Of a stretch of DNA of 64,000 nucleotides, positions 36,027 through 45,065 are shown one piece after another (positions within the stretch are counted from its first letter, which is position 1; each line of letters begins with the position of its first letter). The notes under the pieces were generated by a model. That model did no database searches. It had not been told where the DNA came from and saw nothing but the letters and a program-made list of their open reading frames with translations. A program made the translations under genes and the position numbers. Location: contig NVUL01000046.1 of the NCBI GenBank assembly GCA_002401885.1, forward strand, positions 1 through 64,000. Reading direction: 5' to 3'. This DNA is from SAR86 cluster bacterium. GTDB taxonomy: Bacteria; Pseudomonadota; Gammaproteobacteria; Pseudomonadales; Pseudohongiellaceae.

Positions 36027-37258
36027 CCCGCTATCGCGTCGCCCTGCTTCTTGAAGAAAGAAAATACTCTCTTCAGATCTACCGGATAGTCGTTTTCGTC
36101 TAACACACGTTTGATGGTTCGATCAGAGTCGTCGCTTCCCTCGGACGAGGTATCGATGATGAGTGGCGTACGTGTATTCTTATTCTCGTCGAGGACGATG
36201 CTAACCTTGGGACTGAGGCGGCTGTTCCTGTTCGAGTCGATAACGACAGCCCCTTCGCCAGTCTTTAGCTCAACCAGAGAACCTGTCGGGTAGATCCCTA
36301 GACATTCTATGAATTTTTCAACGAGAATGGGTTCGAACTGGGTATCACGACAACTAAACAGAATCTTGATCGCCTCTGCCGCCGGGCGCGACTTGTCATA
36401 ACAACGAGTCGTGGTTATCGCATCGTAGGTGTCCACTATCGAGATCATGCGGGTATAGAGGTTCAAGGAGTTGGCTCGCACGCCTCTTGGATAGCCCAAT
36501 CCATCCATACGCTCGTGGTGACCGAATGCCGCTTCGATAACTACCTTCGGCATATTCTCATCTTTAGAAAGAATGTCTCTACCTATAAGGCAGTGACTCT
36601 TGATGACTGCGAACTCTTCCTCTGTGAGGCTAGCGGGCTTATCGAGAATCTTCTGATCCACCTCCAGCTTGCCAACGTCATGCAGCATGCCGCACATACC
36701 CAACATCTCCAACTCATCCAAGCTCATGTCGAGATGCCGGCCGAAGGCAATCGCCAATATGCCGACGTTGAGGCAGTGCTCCGCAATATAATTGTCTTTG
36801 GTGCGCAGGCGGCCTAGCCAAATGAGCGCGTTCGGATTGGTAATGATACTCTTGACGCAGGACTTAACCGAAGAACGAATACGGGTGACATTGATGCCCT
36901 CGCCTGCGACAAGGCGCTTTAAGTTTTCTTGAATCTGACTGCCCGCATCCACATGCGCCTTCTGTGCAGCAACAAACTCTTTCTCGATCGGCTTTAATAT
37001 AGGCGGCGGCGTAGTTTCAGTAGGCACGGGTTCTCGTGCCGTCTGAATTCTGCGGCTTTTTCCCTTGTTTACAAAGATATGCCGGCATTCCTTGCGCACT
37101 TCGCCGACCTGCTTGTCGGTAGTCAGTAACATCCCCTGAAACAGGAAGCGTGTCTCCAGCCAAGGGCGATCGGGAAATGACATATACATCCCCGTCTTAA
37201 TATCTGCAGCATTGACCTTTACAAGCCGTTCAGCGTTTGGTGGCACAAATTCTGTCAT
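36023..37258 (-). CDS. HD-GYP domain protein (c-di-GMP phosphodiesterase) with DUF3391-like N-terminus
   Basis: 411 residues, cytoplasmic. The N-terminal 80 residues (VKVNAADIKTGMYMSF...RHIFVNKGKSRR) match the DUF3391 region that often precedes HD-GYP domains. Residues about 150-330 carry the catalytic set: HCLNVGILA, LHDVGK (His193-Asp194), SHCLIG, HHERMDGLGYP (247-257) with an intact GYP. An active c-di-GMP hydrolase is therefore expected, controlling motility or surface attachment. No response-regulator receiver domain is present. A PilZ protein encoded at 39616 could be an effector in the same network, and surface structures (pilin, MshQ-like) are encoded nearby; that link is inferred. 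Confidence 0.9.
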   Translation of the reverse strand: MTEFVPPNAERLVKVNAADIKTGMYMSFPDRPWLETRFLFQGMLLTTDKQVGEVRKECRHIFVNKGKSRRIQTAREPVPTETTPPPILKPIEKEFVAAQKAHVDAGSQIQENLKRLVAGEGINVTRIRSSVKSCVKSIITNPNALIWLGRLRTKDNYIAEHCLNVGILAIAFGRHLDMSLDELEMLGMCGMLHDVGKLEVDQKILDKPASLTEEEFAVIKSHCLIGRDILSKDENMPKVVIEAAFGHHERMDGLGYPRGVRANSLNLYTRMISIVDTYDAITTTRCYDKSRPAAEAIKILFSCRDTQFEPILVEKFIECLGIYPTGSLVELKTGEGAVVIDSNRNSRLSPKVSIVLDENKNTRTPLIIDTSSEGSDDSDRTIKRVLDENDYPVDLKRVFSFFKKQGDAIAG

Positions 37259-37601
37259 TTCATGAACCGTTGTGGGCTTATTCTCGCTAGTTTCTCAAAT
37301 TTTTACTTATGTGCATACAGTTAGCATAACTGTTATTTTCTAAATAGCAGAATTCCCTAAAACTGAGAACTGGCTAGAGTATTTCCCCGCGTGAGTGAGG
37401 AATTCTGCCTTGCCGAGTTGGCAGAGTAGGAAACTGACCGACTCCGCGACATTCTATGATTATCGGCAGCGTACAGCCATACAAGGCCAGTATCAATTCC
37501 GCTTCGCATACTTTCTTGCCCACGGACGGCGGTGTAGACTTGCAGCCTGAGATACAAAGCAATAAGCCCACTGAAAAATCAGGCCGGAGAGCTTAAAAGG
37601 C
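37259..37601. other. Intergenic region, HD-GYP / TPR gene
   Basis: 343 nt between divergent genes. The two track ORFs on the minus strand (37357-37557, 37374-37571) overlap each other in different frames and resemble no protein. The promoters of both neighbours are expected; nothing distinctive is seen. Confidence 0.4.
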
Positions 37602-38627
37602 ATGTCCCCTAAAGACCCTAAAAACAGTCAGGAAGCGAGCGCGTCACAAGGGCAGCCGCACATGTCGATCCAAGACGGCTTGTCTCTTGCCAAACAGCAC
37701 CAATCTGCTGGCCGAATTGGAGAAGCCGAGCAAATCTACCGCCAGATTTTAGAGGTAGAGCCAAACCAGCCAGTCGCGCTGCACCTGCTGGGCGTGATCG
37801 CATACATGGCTGGACAGACTGACATCTCGATTCAGCTGATAAGAACTGCGCTCAGTCATGAGCCCGGATATCTTAGCGCGCATTCCAATCTGGGAAACGT
37901 ATTTCTCGACCTAGGCAAGTTTGATGAGGCGATTGCGAGTTATGGACAAGCTATCACTATCAAGCCAGACCATGCTGTGGCACATGCTAACCTCGGTCTC
38001 GCTCTACAAAAATCCGGCAAGCTCGATGAAGCCATATCGAGTTATTGCAGCTCTCTTCATAGCGACCCTAATGTGGCCAACACACACTACAACCTAGGGA
38101 ATGCATATTTACACAAGGGAGAGCTAGATGCCTCAGTAAAGAGTTACCGGAAGGCATTGGTGATTCGACCTGACTTTGCAGAGGTGCATTGCAACCTCGG
38201 TTCGGCCTTAAAAAATCAGGGCCTAGTAGATGATGCCATTGCCTGTTATCACCAGGCTATAGCGCTAAAACCCGATTACGCGGATGCGCACAACAATCTG
38301 GGAACCGCGCTACAAAAATTAGGGAATGTCGAAGAAGCGGCAAACAGCTACCGCAAAGCGTTGTCACTACGAGCCAACTTCGCCGATGCGCACAGTAATC
38401 TCGGAAGCGCGCTGTGGAGTCTTCGCAAGCTAAAAGAGGCCGCGGCTAGCTATCGCATGGCCTTAGAAATTGACCCCTCGATGAACGAGGCTGCTGGCTC
38501 TCTAGGCTCGGTGTTGCTCGGCATGGGTAAAACTAAAGAAGGGTTAGCGATGGAAAAAAGTGGTTTTGGTGTAATAAATTTCGATACTAGGAAAGGCGTC
38601 GACTACAGCTTTGGGGATAAACCATGA
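37602..38627 (+). CDS. Tetratricopeptide repeat (TPR) protein coupled to a 2OG oxygenase
   Basis: 341 residues, no signal peptide. After a polar N-terminus (about 30 residues) it is built of around eight 34-residue TPRs with the canonical pattern (for example GDAHNNLG-type ADAHNNLGTALQKLGNVEEA and AVAHANLGLALQKSGKLDEA), residues about 30-325. TPRs mediate protein binding. The stop overlaps the start of the downstream oxygenase by ATGA, so the two are translationally coupled and probably form a complex, the TPR part presenting the substrate to the hydroxylase. In other bacteria the two domains can be fused in one chain; that comparison is from general knowledge. GGAGA lies before the start. 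Confidence 0.9.
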   Translation: MSPKDPKNSQEASASQGQPHMSIQDGLSLAKQHQSAGRIGEAEQIYRQILEVEPNQPVALHLLGVIAYMAGQTDISIQLIRTALSHEPGYLSAHSNLGNVFLDLGKFDEAIASYGQAITIKPDHAVAHANLGLALQKSGKLDEAISSYCSSLHSDPNVANTHYNLGNAYLHKGELDASVKSYRKALVIRPDFAEVHCNLGSALKNQGLVDDAIACYHQAIALKPDYADAHNNLGTALQKLGNVEEAANSYRKALSLRANFADAHSNLGSALWSLRKLKEAAASYRMALEIDPSMNEAAGSLGSVLLGMGKTKEGLAMEKSGFGVINFDTRKGVDYSFGDKP

Positions 38628-39229
38628 AACGCATCGACCTAGAATTGTCGAAACCCAGTCCACATTTCATAGGCAGCTGGAGTATCGAACCGCTGTCTAT
38701 CTGTGACGAGCTGATTCACTTTTTCGAAACGCATAAAGCCAATCACACGAAGGGCAGGACGGCTGGCGGACTGAATACCGAGTCTAAGAACTCTACCGAC
38801 CTTGCCATTCGGCCCCGAGACTTAGAACTGGATGATCATGAACCACTCCGAAACTATATTGAATCGCTGTTTGATTGTTACAAAGACTACTTAGAGCAGT
38901 GGCCTTTCTTGGAGAGTATCTTACTTAACGCTGAAATCGGTTCGTTCAATATTCAGAAATATGAACCAGGCGGACATTTTATGAAGGTTCACTCGGAACG
39001 CACGACGGTCGACACATCACACCGCGTGCTTGCATGGATGACTTACCTGAATGATGTCGAAGACGGAGGTTCTACTCGCTTCGAACATCAAGACTTTGAG
39101 AGTCAACCGCAGAAAGGAAAGACGCTAATCTGGCCCGGGGAGTGGACCCATGCCCATAGAGGAAATGTTGTGAACTCGGGAGTCAAATACATTATTACCG
39201 GCTGGATGCATTTCCCACCCTATACATAG
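38624..39229 (+). CDS. 2OG-Fe(II) oxygenase, prolyl-4-hydroxylase-like
   Basis: 201 residues, cytoplasmic. The double-stranded beta-helix core spans about residues 105-195: QKYEPGGHF, KVHSERT (His123, Glu125 at the usual HxD position), MTYLNDVEDGGSTRF, then WPGEWTHAHRG (His176 or 178) and VKYIITGW (Lys188, the 2-oxoglutarate anchor). HxE in place of HxD is worth noting, although YLND..DGG and the remaining motifs are intact, so activity is plausible. The start codon overlaps the stop of the TPR gene (ATGA). The likely substrate is a protein side chain held by the TPR partner; this is inference. Confidence 0.85.
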   Translation: MKRIDLELSKPSPHFIGSWSIEPLSICDELIHFFETHKANHTKGRTAGGLNTESKNSTDLAIRPRDLELDDHEPLRNYIESLFDCYKDYLEQWPFLESILLNAEIGSFNIQKYEPGGHFMKVHSERTTVDTSHRVLAWMTYLNDVEDGGSTRFEHQDFESQPQKGKTLIWPGEWTHAHRGNVVNSGVKYIITGWMHFPPYT

Positions 39230-39232
39230 CAG

Positions 39233-39369
39233 CTATTAATCGATACTAAAAAGTCATCCATGACTTTTTAGTATTTCGTGCGCCTAAAGCGGCGTAAAAA
39301 TGTCATTTCACTTGCTTTTGGCACTCTCGCATTGCCCTTAACGGGCAATGGTTGCACATCCCTGTGCAA
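39233..39369 (+). repeat. 137-bp tandem repeat, unit 1 (three hairpins)
   Basis: The unit contains three perfect stems in order: ATACTAAAAAGTCA/TGACTTTTTAGTAT around TCCA, CATTGCCC/GGGCAATG around TTAAC, and GTTGCACA/TGTGCAAC around TCCC. It directly follows the 2OG oxygenase stop (4 nt). The first hairpin could terminate that operon. The next unit is identical except for two substitutions. Confidence 0.95.
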
Positions 39370-39506
39370 CTATTAATCGATACTAAAAAGTCATCCATGA
39401 CTTTTTAGTATTTCGTGCGCCTAAAGCGGCGTAAAAATATCATTTCACTTGCTTTTGGCACTCTCGCATTGTCCTTAACGGGCAATGGTTGCACATCCCT
39501 GTGCAA
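39370..39506 (+). repeat. 137-bp tandem repeat, unit 2 (three hairpins)
   Basis: A direct copy of unit 1 at a 137-nt offset, with two differences: AATGTC/AATATC between hairpins, and CATTGCCC/CATTGTCC in hairpin 2, where the change leaves a G-U pair. The similarity stops at 39508. The track ORF 39405-39602 runs through it antisense and is not credible. Confidence 0.95.
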
Positions 39507-39615
39507 CTTCGTCAACCGCAAAAACGCTTGTAGCGGCAATTTTCTGGTCAGCACCTTAGCTACAGTTGAAACTAGGTAATTGATATCCACATCGAGACGC
39601 ATTTTTCAGGATCGA

Positions 39616-40353
39616 CTAACTATCTGAACCCGCAGCAAAAGATTCTATCTGCCGCAACATATCGCTGATAAAAACGTCGAGCATCTCTTCATCTTGTGTT
39701 CGCATGTGCACAAACTGGCAGCGCAGATAAGAAGTGCCGCTTTCCGCATCATTTACCATTCCGATTAGATGAGCTCCGGTTTGCAACGTTTCGCCGTTTG
39801 GGAGGCTTATCTTACAGGCATCGAGAACCTCCGGATCTTGCAGTTCCTGCCCCAAATCTTGATTAACTTTGAACTTTGCTCCAGTTGTAGAGATGTCTAT
39901 AACTACAGCTTCAATTAGAGCACCACTCACTAGATACAACACAACAGGAACTTCAGTTATAGCCTCTAAGTTGACACGCACAGTCTTTCGCAGCTGCGTA
40001 CAGGCAATTTTATAGGGAAGATCAAAGTGGTGGAGAGACGAAGTTTTCGAAAGAGTATCTTCGTCAGGCGATACATTGAGAATACTCTGAAAAATGATCG
40101 ACACCCCACCGCTCTGTGCGCGAAACATTAGCGGATCACTTATCTCCATCTGAGCAATGCTTGGTTCGTAGCCGATAGTGAACACCCCTTCGTTAGCTTT
40201 GACTCCTACTAGCTCCAAGGCCTGAGAGTTAACTTTCTTTCCCTGTGTTCTTACATAAGAGAATGCCCACTTTTGAGAAATCGCCATCTTTAGAAGCTGT
40301 ATGACTTCCTTCCGGTGTGTAATATCGCCATCTGTAAGGTTTATAGCATTCAT
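39616..40353 (-). CDS. PilZ-domain protein (YcgR-like two-domain layout)
   Basis: 245 residues, cytoplasmic. The N-terminal 115 residues form a beta-rich domain like the YcgR-N region (FTIGYEPSIAQMEISDPLMF). The C-terminal PilZ domain shows both c-di-GMP contact motifs: RKTVR (about residue 124, the RxxxR motif) and DISTTGAKF (the D/NxSxxG motif), then LRCQFVHM. It should bind c-di-GMP and modulate motility, pilus function or exopolysaccharide. An HD-GYP phosphodiesterase is encoded 2.4 kb away. It reads toward the tandem hairpin repeat, which may supply its terminator. Confidence 0.85.
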   Translation of the reverse strand: MNAINLTDGDITHRKEVIQLLKMAISQKWAFSYVRTQGKKVNSQALELVGVKANEGVFTIGYEPSIAQMEISDPLMFRAQSGGVSIIFQSILNVSPDEDTLSKTSSLHHFDLPYKIACTQLRKTVRVNLEAITEVPVVLYLVSGALIEAVVIDISTTGAKFKVNQDLGQELQDPEVLDACKISLPNGETLQTGAHLIGMVNDAESGTSYLRCQFVHMRTQDEEMLDVFISDMLRQIESFAAGSDS

Positions 40354-40545
40354 TCTTTGAGTCCTTATTTCTAGTCTTTATTCCTTTGGCCATAGAGTTC
40401 TATAGCCTTAAAGCATGTCCAGATACCGAACACCGCCTGTTCAGCAACACAATACTAAGAAAAATAGAGTAAAAAGCATACCCGACTGGTTCTCAATTTT
40501 CAGGATACACTTGCCATGCCCTAAAATTCGCACGACGAGAAATAG

Positions 40546-41310
40546 TTAGCGGGGTAAGTTCCAGTCGAAGCGAAATAATACATCCTCCACTCTCACCGAT
40601 TCGCCAGATACGATCCTAGGTTCAAATCGTAGCCGCTGAGCGGCTCTAACCGCCTCCTCGTTGAACACACCCGGAGGCTCACTCTCATCGATGGCGATAT
40701 CTTGAACGGCACCAGTCTCGGTTACGGTAAACTTAACTACCACATACCCTTCTAGTTCCAGCTCTAAGGCTACATCGGGATAAGGCGGTGTAATTAGGCG
40801 CTGCGGCAACATCTCTCTGAATTGAATTATGTCGGGCGTAGAATCAGAGGGCGGTACAACATTCAATCCGTCAAGCTGATAGCGGAACACATAGCGCACA
40901 TCTTCAATCAGCTCGCCCCGAACATTCTGGAACGTTAGACGCCTAGCTGCACTCGCGGCAGAGGCCTCGAAAAAGCCCTCTGGCTGCTCTTGGAGTGTCC
41001 GAATACTGTTACTGACCACCTCGCCATCCGCATCGACGGAAAATCCAAGCATCACCCACCCCTCTATGCCGAGGTTTCTCGCCCGTATAGGATAGAGGGG
41101 CTGAGGTGCGCGTCGCTCTAATAAGCCCCGAGTAAAGTTAGGCGGTGGAGCAACGTCGAACGCTGCATCCACAGTCGCCATAGAAGACGCGATGTCCGTG
41201 GATGAACATGATACGAGCACAATTTGAGTGACGCCTAATAGGCAAACAAGTCGAACCAATCTGCCTGCCTGCCGGCTTTGACTAACCAAAATATTCATTG
41301 CTTGTTCCAT
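40546..41310 (-). CDS. Putative lipoprotein with two tandem TonB C-terminal-like domains
   Basis: About 254 residues; the exact start is unclear (GTG 41319, ATG 41310 or ATG 41298). The N-terminus has a lipobox-like end to its hydrophobic stretch (TQIVLVSC). Two similar domains follow, each of TonB_C type: QPLYPIRARNLGIEGWVMLGF...FEASAASAARRLTF and TPPYPDVALELELEGYVVVKF...FNEEAVRAAQRLRFEP. Normal TonB has one such domain, an inner-membrane helix and a Pro-rich spacer. Here the spacer is missing and the anchor looks like a lipid, so energy transduction in the standard way is doubtful. The gene is 31-40 nt behind a TonB-dependent receptor and probably cotranscribed with it. Confidence 0.75.
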   Translation of the reverse strand: MEQAMNILVSQSRQAGRLVRLVCLLGVTQIVLVSCSSTDIASSMATVDAAFDVAPPPNFTRGLLERRAPQPLYPIRARNLGIEGWVMLGFSVDADGEVVSNSIRTLQEQPEGFFEASAASAARRLTFQNVRGELIEDVRYVFRYQLDGLNVVPPSDSTPDIIQFREMLPQRLITPPYPDVALELELEGYVVVKFTVTETGAVQDIAIDESEPPGVFNEEAVRAAQRLRFEPRIVSGESVRVEDVLFRFDWNLPR

Positions 41311-41350
41311 AGTTTTCACGCTATTTGGGACTCTACAGTGATTAGGGCTT

Positions 41351-43498
41351 CTAAAACGTCGTTCTCATTTTCAGCGCCAACTGCATACCGCCGCCAGAAC
41401 AATAGTTCTCGACTTCTTCTAGTATGCCGTCCGCTGTTGCTCCGACATATCGTGTACGCGTTCTACAAAATTCATTCTGACGAATATTGTTCGCCTCGAA
41501 GCGAAAAGTAAAATTCCCGAAGGCCTGTTTTTCTAAGAACGCCGATAACTGCGGCCCGAATATGCGTTCCTCCGTGTCTATAATGTCGATCTCGGTCCTG
41601 CCACTTCCGCCATTGGAATTCATCTCGTAGGAGAATCCATAGCTGAGACCGAGCCCGGTAACATCATGTCGAAAACTCGACCTGGCAGTCCAGCGACCGT
41701 TATTTCGCTGCCTGCGTTTTGTCTTAGTGAAGGGGTCCAACACCTCAGAATCCCTCAAACTCAGCCCCGTTGTGAGCAGAGCGTTCGGCAGGCCGAGGAA
41801 ACTCAATCTTGCACTGAGATCAAGATTTACACCATAGCGCTTGCCGTCACCGATATTACCGCGCGCCGATTGCAAGTTATCAAGGCCGGTAGAGACGTCG
41901 ATGCGATCGATAACATCTTCCAGATCTCTGTAGTAAAACTGTGAATTTAGCACGCCAACATCATTGGGCAAGCGAAGCTCCAGATTTATCTCGTAGCGCC
42001 ACGATTGTTCCTGTGCAATTCCGGGATTACCAGCCTGGGTGTTCTGATCCTCATCGTTGCCATCGACCGTTGCGCTGAAATCGGAAAAACTCAATTGCGA
42101 CACGTCTTTCTCGATGCCAGCGCGCAACTGAAGTGAGGGTGTGATATCGAAACGGTAGTCGATCTTCGGCCTAAGAAAGGAAAAGTCTCGCTCGTTACCA
42201 ACATCTCCGGACTGTTCAATGGTTGACGACTCATACACGAGCGAACTTTCCAGTGACATCTTGGAATTCAGCTGCCAGTTGTGCACGGCGAATAGTTCGG
42301 CCCGCAACTCTTCAACCGTGGATGTACTGTTGGAGATTGAAACCGGCACCAGTCCACCGACCTCTGGAGAACCCATACCTTCGGTATCCAGGCCTAACCG
42401 CAGCACGCCATCACGTATAGTCTGCGCCCCTTCGAAGCCTAGCTCTAAGCCCTGCGTATCGTTTACGTTAAACGTATAGGAAGTGCGAGCGATGCGCTCA
42501 CGGTCGCGTCCATAGTTAGAGAGAAATAGATTCTTGTTTTCGGATGCCTCTTCGACATCGAAGCGTTCCCGCGTGAACAGGAAATCACGGTCGTTTACGA
42601 TAAATAGAAAGCGGTACCTACTGCCACTGTCAAAGGAATACTCATAATCTCCCCCGATCTCCCAATTGTCTCGATCATTGGTATTGGCCTCACGTTGGTG
42701 GCTGATCGTGTTCGTTGTGAAATCATGAATCGTGCGGTCGATGTCGTTGGGCGGCGATCTTGTTTCCAGCAAAGCATTGAGCTGCACCCCGCTTTTTTCG
42801 AAGCTATAACCTAGGTTCATATTAGCCCGATAATCAGTCTGGTCTCTAACCCAGTCTTCTCGCCGCGCCTCGATTAGATTCTCATTCGCGTCAAAGCTAA
42901 ACTCTCGATTGATGCGACCGTTGTAATTGGACTCTGCCTCAAGCGCAAACAGGTAGTTAAAGTCGCCAGCCTGCCCACTGTAGGAAAGCTGTCCTCCCGG
43001 GTCTAAAGTGCCGTCTCGCGAATAGTCTACATTGAGTTCAACCGACGTACTCGATCGAGAAGGCATGTCCAAGAGCACGACATTGACTACTTGGCCAGCA
43101 CCGCGAACATCCAACTCCTCCGAGGTACCCCGTATGATTTCAATATATTCCACCTGATCGGCAGAGATACGACTGAGGAGGCTCTCACCTGTATTGCCCT
43201 TCCCTGTCGTGCGCTGCCCGTTGATGAGTATCTCGCCTTCACCCGACCCGAGTCCACGACCGCTATTGCCACCACGACGACCCATCGCAAGGCCAATACC
43301 GGGTATACGGCTTACCATGTCGTTGGCAGATACGGGCAGGAAATCCGCGAAATAGGCAGCTGGATATACTATGGTCGAATCGTCGGTGGGGTTTTCGATC
43401 TGGTCAATCTGCGCGCTCGCCATCGCAGTAATCGCCATCGAGACAGCAAAAACAAGGGAAGGAGCTAAGGATCGAGGTGTGAAGTTGCGCATCATCAT
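41351..43498 (-). CDS. TonB-dependent receptor (plug plus barrel)
   Basis: 715 residues. The signal peptide ends near ASA-QI. The plug domain shows VSRIPGIGLAMGRRGG, GEILINGQRTTGKGN and VEYIEIIRGTSEELDVRGAGQVVNVVL, as in FecA/FepA-like and oar-type receptors. The barrel is about 550 residues, ending LALKMRTTF with terminal Phe. The central repeats ESNYNGRINREF and similar are barrel strands. The downstream double TonB_C gene is close enough to be cotranscribed. The substrate is unknown: no ferric, vitamin or saccharide genes flank it. Confidence 0.88.
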   Translation of the reverse strand: MMMRNFTPRSLAPSLVFAVSMAITAMASAQIDQIENPTDDSTIVYPAAYFADFLPVSANDMVSRIPGIGLAMGRRGGNSGRGLGSGEGEILINGQRTTGKGNTGESLLSRISADQVEYIEIIRGTSEELDVRGAGQVVNVVLLDMPSRSSTSVELNVDYSRDGTLDPGGQLSYSGQAGDFNYLFALEAESNYNGRINREFSFDANENLIEARREDWVRDQTDYRANMNLGYSFEKSGVQLNALLETRSPPNDIDRTIHDFTTNTISHQREANTNDRDNWEIGGDYEYSFDSGSRYRFLFIVNDRDFLFTRERFDVEEASENKNLFLSNYGRDRERIARTSYTFNVNDTQGLELGFEGAQTIRDGVLRLGLDTEGMGSPEVGGLVPVSISNSTSTVEELRAELFAVHNWQLNSKMSLESSLVYESSTIEQSGDVGNERDFSFLRPKIDYRFDITPSLQLRAGIEKDVSQLSFSDFSATVDGNDEDQNTQAGNPGIAQEQSWRYEINLELRLPNDVGVLNSQFYYRDLEDVIDRIDVSTGLDNLQSARGNIGDGKRYGVNLDLSARLSFLGLPNALLTTGLSLRDSEVLDPFTKTKRRQRNNGRWTARSSFRHDVTGLGLSYGFSYEMNSNGGSGRTEIDIIDTEERIFGPQLSAFLEKQAFGNFTFRFEANNIRQNEFCRTRTRYVGATADGILEEVENYCSGGGMQLALKMRTTF

Positions 43499-43698
43499 AT
43501 CTAATCGGCCGCATTGTACAGGCTAGACAGCATTTAATCTGTGACTAAATGATGCAAAATTATCCAAGATAAATTTTTAGATAAGGTTGAAAGGCCTCTC
43601 TCAGAGCTTGCGAGCCTGGCCTGCCTTTTTTCACCTGCAAATTTACGCGTTGATGATAATGTCTTGATGTCTGCATCATAGGTTTTCTCTATTAGGGG

Positions 43699-44877
43699 TT
43701 AGCTAACCACTGAACTCGCTCTCAAGCTTTCTATTTCTGCCGGTTTAAGTTTCAAGCGTTCGCTCAATATCTCATTGGTGTGCTCGCCTAGCTTCGCCGC
43801 CCAAGAAGCCGTTACATTATCCATGCCCGAAAGTTTAAAGGGCATATTCTGAATGAGAAAATCACCAAGTACGTCATCAAAAATGCTGGAAAATGAATTT
43901 CGCTCCACTACTTGTGGATGGGCAAACAGGTCGTCTACCTGCTGATACAAGCTGCAAGGAACTCCGGCACGGTTCAGCGCTGCTTCACATTCGCGAGCGC
44001 TAAGCGAGACAGACCAACGCTCGACTTCCTCAGCCAACAAATAGAAATTTTCGGTTCGCGGACCCCGCACGAATCGAGGATCCACTAACAAATCCGGCCG
44101 ACCAAGCGCTGCAGCCAGACATTCCAAATTCTTGTCCGAAACTACGCATACCATAACGAAGCCATCCTTCACCTTGGCCGGGAAGAACCTGCCTATCAGG
44201 GCAGGTTGCCCCATCTGTGCGGACTGTATATGGGCGGGAATTAGCGTCATCATAGATTCCATCATGCTGACATCGATATAGCTGCCCCCGCCTCCGCGCT
44301 CACGTCCGAGCAGCGCAGTCTGGATCGCGCCAAAGGCGTAACTGCCTGTAAGAATATCCGCGACCATGATCTCCCAATTGCTAGGGCGCATAAGTTTATC
44401 TTCGTTCGGCCCTTGCTGTGCCTGGGCGTGCACACTGTCGAATCCGCTAGCAGCATGAACTATTGGAGCATACGCTGCGCGATTCACATACGGACCACTC
44501 TGACCGAATCCAGAGATTGAACAATAGACGAGCTCGGGGTTTTTGGATTGTAGACTTTCAAAGTCCAGTCCAAATTTAGCCATTATCCCAGGCCTAAAAT
44601 TCTCTAGGACGATGTCTGCATCGCTTATCAATTGTTTGACCAATGACTGTCCTGCAGGTTGCTTCAAATCTACCGCGATACTGCGCTTGCCTGCATTAAA
44701 GTGAGCGAAGACGGGCGTAATTCCATCTACCCCACGAGTGATGTCTCCAACACCAGGACTCTCCACCTTGATCACTTCAGCGCCACAGTCGCGGAGGAAG
44801 CGAGAACATATAGGTCCAGCGAAAACAGCAGAGAAGTCGACGACCTTATAGCCATCGAGAGGTTTATTTTTACTCAT
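43699..44877 (-). CDS. CaiB/BaiF-type family III CoA-transferase
   Basis: 392 residues, cytoplasmic. Diagnostic segments: VVDFSAVFAGPICSRFLRDCGAEVIKVE at the N-terminus (shown here in part as FAGPICSRFLRDCGAEVIKVE-like), KRSIAVDLKQPAGQ, LVKQLISDADIVLENFRPGIM, LVYCSISGFGQSGPY, and EIMVADILTGSYAF with the Asp that carries the acyl anhydride intermediate in formyl-CoA transferase (Asp169 there). It moves CoA between carboxylic acids; the acid pair cannot be told. It stands alone between a receptor gene and an unknown secreted protein; no dehydratase or acyl-CoA dehydrogenase is adjacent. Confidence 0.92.
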   Translation of the reverse strand: MSKNKPLDGYKVVDFSAVFAGPICSRFLRDCGAEVIKVESPGVGDITRGVDGITPVFAHFNAGKRSIAVDLKQPAGQSLVKQLISDADIVLENFRPGIMAKFGLDFESLQSKNPELVYCSISGFGQSGPYVNRAAYAPIVHAASGFDSVHAQAQQGPNEDKLMRPSNWEIMVADILTGSYAFGAIQTALLGRERGGGGSYIDVSMMESMMTLIPAHIQSAQMGQPALIGRFFPAKVKDGFVMVCVVSDKNLECLAAALGRPDLLVDPRFVRGPRTENFYLLAEEVERWSVSLSARECEAALNRAGVPCSLYQQVDDLFAHPQVVERNSFSSIFDDVLGDFLIQNMPFKLSGMDNVTASWAAKLGEHTNEILSERLKLKPAEIESLRASSVVS

Positions 44878-45065
44878 GCATTACACTCTGTCTAAACGGT
44901 GAGATGGCATTAGCGACTGGTGGGCCTGCCAGCACTAGGAATGGTGGGCAATCAATTGAGGAGAACTGAATTCAATCTTTAACAGTATTGCTACCACCTT
45001 TAAGGAGTGCCATTTTCGCAGGCCGTCCCTAAAGGCAATAATAAAGTATCGAGCTATATCTTCGC

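Noticed and set aside
37357-37571. Two overlapping minus-strand ORFs upstream of the TPR gene
   Set aside because: They use different frames over the same bases, lack start signals and resemble no protein.
39405-39602. 65-codon ORF on the minus strand across the second hairpin repeat
   Set aside because: It lies over stem-loop DNA, has no ribosome binding site and no family features.
43599-43632. Possible terminator between the TonB receptor start and the CoA-transferase end
   Set aside because: The pairing AGGC...GCCT is weak and the T-run lies on the plus strand, while both flanking genes are on the minus strand.
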